NCBI GenBank assembly: GCA_003117195.1
Contig: BDSI01000054.1
Location: 1 to 64,000, forward strand
From: Eudorina sp. 2006-703-Eu-15
Lineage: Eukaryota > Chlorophyta > Chlorophyceae > Chlamydomonadales > Volvocaceae
Reading direction: 5' to 3'
Length of the DNA: 64,000 nucleotides
Position 1 is the stretch's first letter; every line of letters starts with the position of its first letter. A program made the translations under genes and the position numbers. Below are positions 23,081 through 38,000 of this stretch, piece by piece. The notes beneath the pieces were generated by a model. That model was not told the origin of the DNA and did not search any database. It worked only from the letters and a program-made list of their open reading frames with translations.

Positions 23081-26000
23081 CGCCGTGTCCTACCCGTCGG
23101 CAGCGTCGCACCCGGCCGCCCCGTCCGCATGGCCTGCAGCGCGGAGGCCAGCTGCTGCATGACGCCGGACAGCGTCCCCGGCGCGAGCGGTGCGTCGGAC
23201 AGCGTCGCGCCGGGGGTAGACACGGACCGGCGGGCAGGGCTGCCGGCCCGCCGGGCGATCTCGGCACCCCCGACGGGGCCGCTGATGGGCACACCCTGGT
23301 GCTGCAGCCGCAGCAGCATGCTGTTGGCGGCGCTCAGAGCCAGCGTGATCTCCGCATTTGCAGAGGCGAGCTGGTCCTGCGGGAGCGGAGCGGAGCGGAG
23401 CGCGAGGGAAGGAAATAAAGACGGGTATGTGCGGCCCGGGATGGGTGAGGATCCGCAATGCTGTGGTTGCTGGGGACCCAACACCGATCTGGTGCGCGCC
23501 TGATATCTACTATCGCCTACAAGGCCGGCAAGGATTTTTATTTGGGATCATGATGTATGTTTTGCGCAGCGGCACCAGGCGTTGCAGCCGGCTGTGCATC
23601 TGTGCGTTTTTGTTCCACACAGCGATACGAGATCAGGAAGGCCGCGGCAATATATGCTCAGGAGCCAAGGGAAATGCCGCTCGGCAGCAGAAAAATGCCC
23701 CCACCGACCCCTACCAAGACTCCAGCCGCTTTAGAATCACGTGGCCCTCCCGCCCGTACGGTACGGCACTGTACGGTGCCGCGCGGCACCTGCCCTCACC
23801 TTGATCCGGTCGACTGACGTGGTGCCGCCGGCCTGGCCACCTCCTGGCTTGCCGGGGCCCACCGGCGGGCGCTGGCCCTCGCCTCGCGCCGCTGTGGTAT
23901 TGGCCTCCGCCATGGCACCTGCAGCACACCCCACACAGTCCATGCATTGCATAATCCGTCAAATTTCTGATGCCGCGGCCCGTCTCCAAGTCGATAGATA
24001 CAGGTTGCCGCGTGTAATTCGGTGGATGTGCACCCAAAGCATCCATCGAATCAAACAGCGCACCGTCCCGGAGTCAGTCCCGTCCCGATTTGAAGTCCGC
24101 AACGAATGAGAACCTTTCATGAGAACGATATTCATTCTGATGGTTGTAAGGGCTCAGCGCTGGAAGGCAGGTCAAACTACTCGGGGGTGTGCCGCACCTT
24201 GCAGCCGCTCGATTTCCGCCTGGCGCCTTGCCACCTCGATCCGCAGCTGCGCCACCTGCTCGGCTAGGTATTCCGCGTCGGCGGCCTCGGGGCTCTGGTG
24301 CGACTCAGAGGAGGGGGCCTGCGCCTCGGCGGACAGCCGGCGTGGCACCGCCGTGGACGCCCCGGGGCGAACTGACAGGGGCCCAGCAGGACCCTGCTGT
24401 CACGGAGCAACGGTATGCGGACAAGCATATGCGCCTGAGGGCACTTTCTCGCCATGAAGGATCATTGCATGAACGACCTCAGCCTCCAGCCCACGTTTGG
24501 AGGCTCATGCCAGCTGCCCAGGAGCGCATCCATCGAGTGATGCCCCTGGCCCGATGTTCTTCACCTGAATCGAGAGCGAAGTCCTGGCCCCTCAGATTTT
24601 CGGGGCAATGTGGTTGCGACGGTAATCCCAGAAAACAAAACATGGGGTAGGAACATCAGTTTGAAGCCAGTGGGCGAGGTCGCACACGTCTTGACTTACT
24701 CTGCTCGGCGATGGCGACCGGCTTCGGTAGCCCTGCTTCGTGACGGGTGCAGAGGCGGCGGCACCGCCGGCCTGCGCGGCCGAGCGGCCAGGCGGGTCGC
24801 CAAAGGAGGTCCGCCTCCGCAGCTCCTCCAGCGCCTTCGTCTTGGCGGCCAGCTGCTCCTTGAGCTCCGAAATGCGCTCGTCGCGTTGCAGCAGCTTCTG
24901 CTGCATATCTACCTCGCTCCTGCAACACGGGAACGATCGCACAAAATCGCCACCAGCGACGAGTCAGCACGGCTGCGCACCGCGCCCTGCTGTGCTGCCT
25001 GCCAGCCCACTGCAGAACGGCACCACCAGGCTTAGCTTCCTAGGAGCTGGCCGCTGATTCCTTGCCACCGAGTACATTCCCAGGGTCCGCCCGGTTTGCG
25101 GCGATAACGTGGCCATTCCGGACCAATGGAGCCATCGCCTGCTGTGACGCAAGGTGGGCAGCTTTTGATTTGACAAGCAGCCGCCCCGCCCTACACACCT
25201 CGCCGAAGCGCGCATTCTCCGCACCGCCTCCGCCTCCGCCATCTTGGCCCGGACGATCTCACGCGACAGGCCCGCCAGCCCGTGTGCCGCCTGCTCGGTC
25301 CCCGCCGCCTGCGCGGGCAGAGTGCTGGCCGCCGCATGGGACCTGCAGGCGGAGAGGGTGTGGCTGCGTCGGCATTGGCAGGCACCTCCCTCGAGTGCTG
25401 GCAACCGATGCAGGCATGACACCACGCCATACCTGGCACATTCAAAAGTTCACTTTCCATTAGATCATAGGTTATTCGGTTGTGTGGCGCGGTAGAACCT
25501 TATGGGCATATGGGACGATAGAATCACGTCAGTGGAAGAAAATGCGACCTGCAAACGCGCACCCGGAGCTTCCCGTTGGCGGCAGGCGGCGTGCGCCGCC
25601 GGTGAGCGCCCCGCCGCCGCGGCTGCCACCGCCGCCGCCGCCGCCACTGGACGAGCCGGTGCCGCTGGCGGTGACTGCGGGTGCGGTCGTCTTCTCGATG
25701 CGCGCCAGGGTGGCCTCCAGGGAGGCCACCGCAGCGCCCGTCACGTCACGCAGGTCCTCCAGCTCCTTCACTTGCGCTTGGGCGGCCGTCAAGGCTTCCT
25801 GCATGCAGCAGCAACATAATACATGCGCGGCGTCATCCATGCACGTGGACTGCTCGACATGCGAAAATAATTTTGTTACTAAACGCAGCAACACACTCAC
25901 CAGTCATCCATACGGACTGCTGCATGTGCGCAGGAAGACGTGTAACAAGGCGTTGAGCATGTGCCGCTGCTAATGACGCCCAGTCGTGCAACTGGGAGGG

Positions 26001-29000
26001 ATTGAAGAGGCGTACACCCTCAAGAGGGCCTCCTTGGTGGTACAGTCTCATATACACATACAAGTGTGCTGAGAGCGTCGTGGACCAGCCATATTCATGT
26101 CCCTGCTCTTTTACTTGGCGTCATTTGCGCACCTGTAAGGCTTCCACCTGCGACTCCAAATGGGCGGCTCGGCTCTCTGAGCAGGTGGCGCGGGCCTCAG
26201 CCTCGTGCAGGCGGGCCGCCTCCACCTGCGGGCGTTCACGCGTGGGCCGCCGCGGGCAGGGACGGCAGTGACTACGAGATAGGCGCGCGCGAGGGGCGCC
26301 GACTGAACGTGGCAGCAGCCGTGAGGCCGTTCGGCCCGAGGATTAAACAGCGCGTCATCGACCGGTCACATCACGCCCCAGCGCGCTTGGGAACAACCAT
26401 GTGGCGCATGTGGACATGCAGGCGCTCAGCCCACGGGACCGGCCAGTGCGCCGCAGCTGCGATGCTGTGTGGATGAGATGTTACATCAAGCAGGATCGCA
26501 ACAAAGGCACCACAGCACAGCACAGCACAGCCATGCAGTCCTCCTGGTCCTCTCAAACACACCTGCCCCGCCATGGCCGCTGCGAGCCGCCTCTCCATCT
26601 CCGCGTCCTTGGCCGCCGTCACCTCCGCAATATGCTGCTGCGCAAGCTCCACATCTGCGAGCGCCCCCACGCATCACAACACAAAGCGTCGAGACAAGCT
26701 CTCTCTCCGTGAACCTTGCCCGCGAGGCTCTCCCGGCACGAGGCAGCTGTATTCCCCTGATATCCATGTGGGTGATTCCCAGAACTGAACCAAACAGAAC
26801 TGAACAGATTCAAACGTGATCTGCGAGCGGAGCTATTGGGGATGCAGCCCAAAGCACTCTGTTGTTGTGTGCGACCTCACACCTACAGGTACGCGGCTGA
26901 TGGTTGATGGGCGCATTGCATTCCGGCGGGGCACGGGGGCCGCTGAGGGTGGTTGCTTACCTTTGGAGGCCAGGTCCCTGGTCGTGGCGAGTCGCTCCTG
27001 CAGAAGCCACGCGATTAGACACCCAACACTTCACCGCAAGCACTTGAAGTATTCATGCCAGGTGTTGACACCGCACTTCAGGCCGTGGCATTCGCGCAAC
27101 TGTAGACCACAAATACGTCACGGGGGAGAGACAGGCGGACTAGCCGCGGGAATGCCAGCAGGCAGACACGTGGATGACGGGGTGCACGGATGCTTCTACG
27201 GGCAGTAGTACAATGTACGGTAAGTCACATGGTTCCGCAGCCGGGATGACCCCGGCTCCTCACCTGCATCTCACGGATCTCGCGGATCAGCAGCTGCCGG
27301 TCCTGGTCGTGTACCTCAGTGAGCTGCTCGCGAAGGGCGAACAGGGCTGCGGAGCCCTCCGCCCGGGCCTGCGTCAGGAGCAGCTCAGCGGCAGCCAGCT
27401 GGGCCTGCAGGGCGACACGGGGCGGGTGTGGGGCGACCAGCCCTTCAGCGACCTCAATGCCGAAGGCGACACGGCAGGACGAAGGAAGCGCGGCCCCAAG
27501 CGAATCCATGTTAGTACGGTAATCCAAACAATGCACAACGGCAGCGCGAGTCGCGAAGCGCTGGAGCGCGCGGCGTTCCCAGGAGGTGTGGTACGGTCAG
27601 TGTGCGGTGAGGTGTCGCCCCGTCATGACGCCGCACCAAGCGCGCCGTGTCAGAGCGCTCTCAGGGGCCCGAAACCCGGGAGAGCTCCCTTACCTGAAGT
27701 TCCTCAATGTCGGACTCACGCCGTTCATATGCCTGCGTGGGGACATCGCGGCGGGACGATGCGGCGGTTGTGGAAGGCCAGGACATGCCGCGTTGCGCGC
27801 GGCAAACGCGTGCAAGCTCTTCAAGGGAGTGGTCAGACTTGTCTCGTTCATGTCCAGCGACACGATGCTCAAAACATTATCCATCCCATGGCGACTTCAT
27901 GGCGCGGCAGCTGCACCTGTTTGGACCGCAGAGCTGTCTCCTGCAGGCGGAAGATCTCGTGAGACTGGGCGACCAGCTGGGCGGACAGCCGTGCCACCTC
28001 GACGCCCAACCCACTGGCCGCTGCTCCACCACCCGCCGCCGCACCGTGGTCCGTTCCGCCGGCAGCATGTGTCTACAAACGGGAGAACGGCTCCAAGGGA
28101 TTAGCACATATAAATATGAATTTCAAGGGTTTGCATGATCGTTCATGGCGCCCATGAAATTAAGGCCCGGCAACAGCAGCAAGCAGCCCCATGGTTTTTC
28201 TTACCTGCTGACTGACGGACTGCTCCAGCATCTCCTCGGCGCCGCGCAACGCAGCCTGCAGCTGCGAGGCCAGCTGCGAGGACGCGTCACCGCGGTGCTT
28301 CGCTGCCGCCAGGGACGCCAGAAGCTGCGACTCGGACAGCTTGAGGGCACAGACCTGCACCGCGAACAACAGTCGCACACTTAAACTTACATCGCACATT
28401 GCTCAACGGCCTTGCAACCCATCCCGTCCGCCCGGCGGCCTCGAGAAAAAACAGGCTGAGGGGCTGCAGACGAGCTAGGGGACTGGCGTGAGGGTGGTCT
28501 CGTACCTCGCGTGCTAGGGCCATGACCTTGTCACGCACGTCGGGCTTGGCGACGAGTGTGGCCACTTGCGCGTCAAAGTACTGTCGGATGGACAGGTCGC
28601 GCTGGGCCAGGGCGGCCTCGGCACCCAGGTTCAGGGCCTGCAAGGACAAGCAGGTAAGCGTCAGCGTGTTATAAAATGCATTTCCATCATACGTGCTCCG
28701 GCTGTCGCCGATGACAGCCATCGGTGACCCGCGGGGTCCGCTGTAACATCCTTAAGAGTAATACGTGCATACCGCATCGAACAAATATCATAGTTGGATA
28801 GTTCATCAAGACGGTAGGGCGGGCGAGCGAGCAGGGTGCTTGGGATGCGCGGCCTCTTGTTGGAGCCGAGGCCATGCCGCCTACCTCCGTCGAGCCAGCA
28901 GCCTGCATTTCCGCCGCGGCAAGGCGCGCGTTGAGCTCCTTCCGCTCGGCCGCTGAGACCACCACCTGCCGCTGCAGCGCGGCCGCTGATGCCCGAGCTG

Positions 29001-32000
29001 CAGCCAAGGCCGCCTCCGCACCGGCAGCCTGAGGTCAGACAGACCCACACATCACAACACAACACAGCGTTGCAGGTATCCCTCAATGCCCATCAATGCC
29101 AATTTACCTCTCAGTGCTGTGCTTACACCTATCAGCAGCCAAGGTCCAACTTGCAAGGTTGGGATAAGCCCAAGGTTCGGCGCATTTACCTGGGATGTGG
29201 CCACCACCAGCTTGCCGGTCATGGCCTGCAATCCAGGGGACAAGCGAGGCACACGGCATGGTATGGTGCGTGACGGCGGCCACTGCTCAGACCCCAGCAC
29301 TGGACGACGTTCAGCGTGAGCAGTCGGTCGGAAGGACCACAAGGGCTTTTCAGTCTTTATTGAACGGTTCAAAATACTCGCAGCAACAATAGCAACAGCA
29401 CGCGCTGCATAGATGGTCGGCTTCGGGGCGCTGAGAGCCCTGCACCCCGAAGAGCACTGTCCGCCTGCAGCGGCACGCAGCGCTGACGCCAATGCGCTGC
29501 CGGCTTTCCCCAGACGTCTGGGCGTGCTACTTATTCTCGCACGACCCCCCCCAAAAGGGTGCTTGCATCCAAATCGCAATCTGAGCTCATTCACTACAAT
29601 CGCCAGGCACGGCTGCTGCATCCGCACCCTGCACCTGCACAGGCGGCTGCACCCACCTGCAGTCGCTCGTCGAGCGCGGCCACCTGCTTGTCCTGCAGCG
29701 CCACCTGCTCCAGGGCGTGCATGGCGGCCTCCTCGCTGCGGCGGGCCATGGCCCGCTCCAGCTGCTGCACCCGCGCCTGTAAGACCCGCCGCGGGACACC
29801 AAAAGCCAACAGGAAAATCAGTAGAGAGGGTGCCGACAAGGGATCGAGACCGCCAGCAACTTTGCCGACGCCGATGCGCGGCCCCCGCCGACTCAAGTTC
29901 GCGGCCCCCGCCGTCCGCAAGGTCGATCACGGTTGGCAAGTTCAGGTTCGGGGCCCTCGCAGACATCCAGGGAGGTCAGGAGCGCACCGCCACAGCCCTG
30001 ACCGTCAACCTGATCGCGGCGTGGGTTGCTCCCATAAACATGCGCGATGCGCAGAGCTTTCCCCCGTGGCGGCTCTGCCAGTCGCTGCCCCGCGCCGCGG
30101 GACGCTCCCCGCACCTGCGCGACGTGCCACTCGCCGGTCCGCTGCTCCAACGCCCACTGGAGCCGGTGCAGCCGGGACCACGCCCACCGGCTCTCAATCC
30201 GATACAGCCGCGCGTCGGTTGCCGCCGTCAGGTACTCCCGCTCCGACTCCAGCGCGAGCCCCTGCACGCACGCAGCCCGGGACGGACGCCATGAAGTGCG
30301 GTGGCTACGGAATACGGTAACACCGCCGTGAGGGACAGGGTGTGATGTGATGTGCAGGTTGAGTGATGCCGTGTCGTGTCGTGTCGTGGGGCGCTTTCGG
30401 ACAGGCGCGGCATGGGAAGGCGGACGACCTGCGCACCTTAAATCGGTGCAACGCGCTGACGACCCAACTGGCCGGCGAACCCGCGGCGTCCGCCCGGGCC
30501 GCCGCAGCGGCGCTCGCGGCGCTGGCGACGTCCTCGGCGGGCGCGTCGGGGTCCGCCGACGCACCTGCCGCGACAACTGGCGGGTGTTGTTGCTGCTGCT
30601 GGCTCCGTGACTCGATGAACATCAACAGCTCATCCAGCGACGCCTGTCGACATGTAACACACAGGGTTGGGCTTCGGTGAGATGGCACCCGACGATGCCT
30701 ACCTCCCGAGGCGCCTGCATCGCCGCTTCATGACATTCTGTCTTGCGATTATGTACAGACCACCGAGCAAAGGTATGCGTACTCTGGCGTCCGCGGCCGC
30801 GCGGAAGGGATCCCAAGATCGCACCGACCTGGAAGCGCTCCAAGCGCGCGGCCTGGGAGCTGGCTGCCGCCGCCGCGCAGCTCTCAGCCCGAGCCTGCCT
30901 GGTGGCGGCCGCCACCTCCTCCCGCTCCCTGCATTCCCACCACCACCGGATTAAAGTTCGCTGGAGGACATTATTGGAGGACAGCTTGAAACTTATCAAA
31001 CCAACTAACGAAACCAATGTGGGTGTGCCACCCACGCCCAACTGGACGCAAACACCGTTCCGGCCTCTGCTACCACAACCCCGAAACAGGCCCTGGTGAG
31101 CCCGGGGGGTCGCGCATCCCTCATCAGCCAAGAGCACACCGACCGTGCCACAGGAAGAACCCTAGAGGATTAAGAGACACTTCGGCCGTTCATGGTCCCC
31201 ACCATCGCCTGCCGGTGACGCGCGCCACTCCCGGCTGCTGCTCCGGTGTTATTCCGGTGGCTGGCCCTACATGAGATGCGCTGTCCCGGTCCACTCGGGC
31301 GGCGGTACCCCCGCTACCTCCGCCTGGGAAGCGGTGACGCACACGCACCTGGCCAGCTGGTCCGCGTGACGGGACTGCGTGTCGTTCAGGGCCCTGCGGA
31401 GGGCCTCCACCTCGCCCTCCAGGGAGGCCACCCGCTGCTCCCGCTCGTCCAGCTCCCGGGCAGTACGCAGGGAGGCGGCGTCCCTTTCGAAAGGGGGGAG
31501 GCGCGAGGGCAAGCCATGCATGAACCGTCAGGGGAGAGCCATCCAGGACGGCCAAAGGCCAGCGGTCCATCCGTGTACGCAGACCCATCAGGGTTTTGGT
31601 AGTCATGCCATGGATGATACGGATCGATGTGGATCACGCCATTCACGGATCACCGCGAGGAACTCCGGTGCTGTGAGGTCCTTATTGGGAGCACGCGCAG
31701 CACGAACCGGCTCACTAACTAGTACTTTCGACATATCTGCCGCCGGTGCAGCATACGCTGCCCCCAACATGTGCTGTGTCAGGATGGGTAGCATTGTTGG
31801 ATGCATTCCTATAAGCGACCAACTGTCCTCCTCCTGCTGCAAGGCGTGAGCTTCGGAGACTCGGCTTGGTCTCCGAAGTTGGGTGCATCCCGCCCGCCGC
31901 CGTTTTTCCCGCCCTTTTCCTGTCAACCTCGCAAACGCGCAGCCCCTCCCCACCTGGTTCGCACATCGGACCGCACCGCCGCCAGCTCGCCCTCCAGCAT

Positions 32001-35000
32001 CATGCGGTTGGATGCTGCGGCCGCCAGCTGCTGCTCCAACCGGGCTATCTGCTGGTTCAGCTCCGAAACCTCCGACTGCAGCTGCTGCGCGGCCGCCACG
32101 CTGCCCTCCGCGTCCGCCTGCAGGCAAAGCGCGCAGAGGTCAAGAGCAGACGTGGGCACGGAAGGTGCCCGGTCCACGATGCGGACGTTTTTACAACCCA
32201 GCAGCAGCGTTGGGTGACCACACGCGCTGTGAAGCTCGCGCATGGTGGCTGATTATATCTTGTCCAGGTACTGAGGGTCTGATTTCTGGTGGTGGGTCCA
32301 AAAGGCCAATTCCGTTGCACACCAACATAGCACGATCCTGTGCATTCCCATGTCCCCAGCCCCAACTCCCCCGGTACCGAATCCGTGTAGGTTGTGGCGC
32401 CGTCCAGCTTACCAGCAGTCCTTGCGCCCGCTGCTCCGCTAGGCTCTCGCGGCTTGTGAGCGCGGACAGCTGGGCGGTCAGTGACACGATGCGCTGCTCG
32501 CGCTCCCCCGGGTTCCCGGCCTGCGGGCGCGGGTCAGGGATGGGACGATAGCGGACGCAGCCCGCCCGTTAGGTGGGGCGCCTATTCTGTCCCACCTTCT
32601 ACTCCTGTCAGCCTACAGTCAGCTCCATTCACCAGCCTCCTTCACCCGTGCATGAGATGGCCGTTCGCCACGTGTTCATCAATCCTCCCAAAAGAAGCTC
32701 CCCCGCCACCTTATGGTGTATCTTCAGCAGCAGATCGCCAGAGGCTTGCTCCCATGCCCTCCAATGCCTCCAGCAACATACGGTACAACATGCTCCCCTG
32801 TAGTCCTCCCACCTGCAGCACCTCAATCGTCTCCATCATAATGGCCAGCTGCGACCGCCTCTCCTGGGCCTCCTGCCTGGACATCTCCGCGGCCCTGCAG
32901 ACACAGGCGGTGGCAGCGGTGGCCAGGGCGGTTTGCAGCAGCAGGCGCAGGGAGCCCGCCAGAGAAAGGCACAACCAGCATGCGGGTGCTCATTATCTTG
33001 TGACCCGGTGTTGTGTTTAATTAGAACCCCACCCAGAACCGTATTGCGTAACCACAATCCCGCCCCAGTAGGTCCGCTGTAACGCTGAGCATTGGGCGGA
33101 AGGGTTGATTGCGGTAGAATGCAGTCCGGAAAGGTGGCAGTCAGGGCTACAACCGGTTGGAGAGTAACGGTCATGGCAGTCGAGAAAGGACGCGCTGCCG
33201 AGCTGCGCCCGCACGCAGCGCCACACGCACGCCTCCAGCGCACACGCGCACGCCATCATTGTCTGCCAGCCAGACACGCGGGCAGGCCCACCTCTTCGAC
33301 TGCCTTGCCGCCTCCTCGGCTGCCCGCTTCTCCTCCCGCCCTTTCAGCCGCAGCTGCCGCGCCGCCGCCGCCTGGGCCTCAAGCTGCGCCTGCGCGGCGG
33401 CGACACGTAATCGTACACCACACACCATTAGCAAGCCTGCGAGGCCGCTGCGTAAGTGTCTTTAGCAGTTGTACGCCTTGACGGGGCTCAGGCCATCTGT
33501 CCCGGCTCTCTCTCGGCCCATCCGCGCGAAAATGCGGCGCCAGACGTGAGGTGGCACCCACCCTCTCTCTACGTGGCACACACACACACACAGGGCGGCC
33601 CCCTTGCTGTAGTGCCACACGCACGTACCTGGCATAGGTAATGCAGCAGGGCCGGGCCGGGTGGGTCTATCTCCAAGATTCCCATTAAACTCACAACTGA
33701 GCTGGTCCCCGCCGACATTGACCCACCCGTGCTTCTGTCAGCTCGGCCCGCAGGTTGTTGAGCTGCGTGTCCAGCTCCCGAGCCCGCGCCTCCGCCTCGT
33801 CCGCAGCCCGCTGCGCCTCCGCCACGCGCCGGCTCAGCACGGCGACCTCCTTGGCCATCGCGCCGCGCACCTCCACGGCCTTCCGGGCGGCCGCCTCCTC
33901 CTTGGCTGCGATGTCGCGCTCGCAGGCCGCAAGCCGCTCGGACACCTTGTCGACCTCCCGGGCCTTCTCCGCCAGCTGCTGCTGCGAACGGGCAAGCTCC
34001 AGCTCGCAGGACGACTTGGCATCCCTGCAAGCAATGGCGATGGATGCAAGGATGAGGAGCCCCGTCCCCGTGATGTAATTAACCGCATCCGAAGTGCGCT
34101 CACACAGAATGTCGCCGTGGGCGGCGAGATGTGAGCGAGCTGTCCCGAACCATGCAAGGGGCGTCGGCGGAGGACCCATGGGCCAGCACTCCCGCCAACC
34201 TGCCTGCATGCGCGCAGCTCAGCTTCTGTGGCGCCCAGTCGCCGCTGCAGCTCCGCGTACTGATGGTGGATGTGCTGCTTGGGGTCCGGCATCGTCTGTC
34301 CACATGAGCAGACACAGGAACCGGTCGGTTTGAGTGATAGAAGATAGAAGCTTCTCAGTGGACGAGGGGGATCAAAGAAACCCAAGCATTCATCGGCGAA
34401 AAGCCCTAGCCCACGCGATAAACACCGCACCACGACCGACACTATCGCACTACCCAAGAGCCCCATAGAGGCCGCTGGCCGGCAATCCTGCAGCTGACTA
34501 ATACGAACGATGTCACCAGGCGTCCAGCAAGCCGCCCCTCAAGGCCGCTCAGTAGCTGCCACCAGAATTTCAGGGCCCTCCGCGGCGATACCGTGACGAA
34601 CACGAGAAGCTGTGGCCACACGGGGAGAACGCGCCCACCTGCTTCAGGGCATTGAGCTCCGACTGCAAGTCCACCGCCTCCGCCTGAGCACGCTCCGCCA
34701 CATCCACGAGCCGCGCGATGACCTGCCCGAAATGGGGCGTCAACCATGCTCATCTGCAATACTCTCACCCGATACCAACACCAGCAGCAAAGCCGATGCC
34801 ACGGCCGATGCGGTACAAACAAAATGCGGTATAAACACATTACCCTGAGTCGCTGCAGAGGGGAAGGAACGAATCCACCAATGTTCCGCACACACGCCGC
34901 ATCCACAGCGCCCAGACCGCGCACCTGCTGCCGCCTGAACAGCTCCAAGGCCTGCTGCTCGAGCCGCTCCTCCACCAACTGGCCCAGGCCCGGATTGGCG

Positions 35001-38000
35001 GTCGCCGCACGCGCGCCAGCTCCCGGCGCGCCCGGGGCCCCTACGAGGACGATACCGCACCGCAAGGCGCTCGCCAAGCCCTCTATCTCCACACCCACGT
35101 ATCGTATCTGGCTACCGCCTTTGTGGCGAGGCATCGCCCCAGTGCCTCTAGTGCATGGCGCCGCGGTAACTGTCAAGCGCCCAGGGGTGATGCGTGCGCT
35201 CCAACGCGGATGGACAGACTTGATGTGGGTGTGTGTGACGTCGCGGTGCAATTAAGTGAACAGCAAAAAGTGCGAAGTTCATCGTACCAGCGTTCGCTGC
35301 GCTGGTGTCGCCGGGCTGCGCCAGCAACCCGCCGTACACCCGTGCCTCCCGGAGCGCCTGCTCACACTCCCGAAGCTGCAACCTGCACGCGACGGCACAT
35401 CCGCAGGCACAGTCTTTCCTCCTCCGCAGGATGTGTACGTACCGCGGCACGCGTCCAGCGATGCGTACATACTCCGCACCCAAGGGCCACCGAGAATGAC
35501 GCGAGCGGGGGGTCCCCGCACTGCACACACGACCCGAAGGCAGCAGCGACAGACACTACAAGCCATGCTAGCAGAAGTCTTGTGGAGCCTATCCGGTGCG
35601 CTATGGTGGCGCAAGTTCGTTTATGCAGTGTATTGTGAGGAAGTCACCGATGACCCGGGGGGTCCTCTGTAACATCCTTAATAAAAAGTGTCTTATCGAC
35701 GGGCACCCCGGTGAACTGAGACGACGAACGTTCTGCGCACGACATGGAATAGAAGCAAGGTGAGCAAGGGGCCGTTCAGGAGGAGGGCAACCAGCAGTCC
35801 GGCAGCGTGCATGGAGGCCAGCAAGAGCCGCGAGGGGCACGACGCACAAGACCGACCGGCAGGCCAGCCGCACCTCAGCTCTGCAGTCTGCGCGTTCGCG
35901 CGCTGGGCCGCCTGCTGCGCAAGCGCCAGCTCGGAGCGCAGGCGGCACTCCCGACGGGCGGCTGCATCGGCCTCCGCGAGCGACCGCGCCATGGCCTGCG
36001 CCGCGTCGCCGCCGCGCGCACCCAGCCGCGCGACGGCCTCCTCCAGGTTCCGGACCCGCAACGACCCCTCCTCACGGGCGGCACGCAACTGCGCGGCGGA
36101 GGGGTACACCAGCACGGTCACGAACCACTCTGTCCCCCAGCGCAGGACATCCTGCGCGCCAACCCTAAAACCTATCACCATCGCAAGCGCCCTATTGAGC
36201 TAACGCAAGCCGGGGCTAACGCAAGCCGGGACGCGAATGGAGAGCAAAACGTGGAGTCGTGACATTGCGAGTGAATCGGGAGTGTTGACATCCGGCGTGC
36301 CGAGGTGGGTGTGGATCGGCGCCGGTGCCCCTTCTGCGCTACCCCAACCCAGCCACTGCACGCACACTCAGACCCAGCGCGGTTGCCTTATCCGCCGTAA
36401 CTACATATGGTGAGTCCTTTCTTGCAGGTTACATGGTAAGTATTTCTGCACCTGGGCTTGGTCGGGCGGGTGCCTCTCCTAAACACTCAGACCCACAACC
36501 AAGGTGGCACCCACGCACCTCCGCCTCCACCCGCGCCTGCTCCCACTCCGCCTCGCGCCGGACTCGCATGGCCTCCTCGCCCGCGTCGGCAGCGGCTTTG
36601 AGCGCCGCCAGCAGCCGTTCCTGCATCACCGCCACCGCAGTCTCCGCCGTGTCCACAGCCTTCTCCAGCTCCCGCTCGCGACTCAGCGGGGCCGCCACCG
36701 AGCCGCCCCACAACTGCTGAGATGGCCCGCCGAAGCCGCTGTGGGCTGCGCCGGTCGCAGCCCCACCACGGTGCTGCGCGCCCGTTTCCGCCGCTGCACG
36801 GGTGCCTAGACCTCCCGGGCTGGCGGGGAGTGACAATACGGACACGTAGTCCGGGCCCAACAGCACTTGGAGCACCTGCAGGGACGGAAAGCCGGTCCCC
36901 GTGCGGTGTCGGCCGCGGTGTAGGCAAACGCGCCCTGCGGGACTGCATTGCTGCCCCCAGCTCCTCAGAGCGGCCCGTTCAACCCAATGAACTGCAGGTG
37001 CGGCGCACGCCGCATGGCATGCAGCATACGGAATGCCCGCTGGGCTGGCGCCCGCTTTCAGCTGTCAAGCTGCGTCACAAAGGTGAAGCCCGCCTCAGCT
37101 CCCGGTCCTCACCTCGGGCTGGGTGGCCGCGATGTGCTCGGCGAGGCGCTGCAGCCGGTCCTGGCAGGCTTCGATCTCGGATGTGTGCAGCTCCTGCAGA
37201 GGCACCGTGAAAAGAGGTGGCGTGAACGGACACACTTGCCAATCACGGCCATGACGGCTGACCCGCAGAGGGAAACAGTAGGGGCGACAGGTGACTCCAA
37301 AAGTAGGTCATCGCACGATGTACTGCCATCAGGGCGGTACTGTCGACCGCGATAGCGCACCTGCAGCTGCCCCAGCTTCGCTTTCGCCGCGTCCAGCTCC
37401 GCCCGTGCAACCTGCAGGTGCACAAGGGCGACGGATTGCGGTACACGCGGGCAGACACAAGCGGGCAGAGCGAACGACAGATATGGCCGTGGAAGCCCGT
37501 GAAAAGCCGCAGCCGGCCCCGCTGCTGATGCATTGGCTGCGTCCTAACTTGGGATGCCCCAAATGTCTGGGAGCTCCACAATTTTTACGGCGTTAAAAAA
37601 TCCTCAGGCCCTAGACATGTTGGACCTTCCAAACGTTGTTACGGGGGCGGGCGCGGTGCACATGATGGGGGGTTTAAATTGAACCAGCACCTGGGGGCTG
37701 CTTCCACTCCTCTCCGACACCGTATCGCGCGCCCATGCCGCCCATACCTGCTCTGCTTGTACCAGGTCGCTGATCCGGCCGTTCAGACGGACAGTAGCCG
37801 CTCGCGCGCTGTCCAGCTCCTGCTGCAGGCGCTGGTGCTCCAGGACGGACCCGACCATGCTGCGCTGCGCCGCCTCCAGCTCCTCTTCGCCTGCAGGGCA
37901 CACGCCAGTTGTCCGCCGTCTTTATCAAGACGCAAGTGAGGATAAAAACGCATGTTTACGTGCACGCAAGACGCCTAACGCCTTGTTCCCAACGCCATCT

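Noticed and set aside
22903..23100. Frames with Cys-Val or His-Thr dipeptide runs
   Set aside because: Translation of the CA/TG microsatellite only.
33569..34030. Gly/Arg-rich minus frame overlapping exon 25
   Set aside because: It is the off-frame reading of exon 25; the correct frame is a clear coiled coil.
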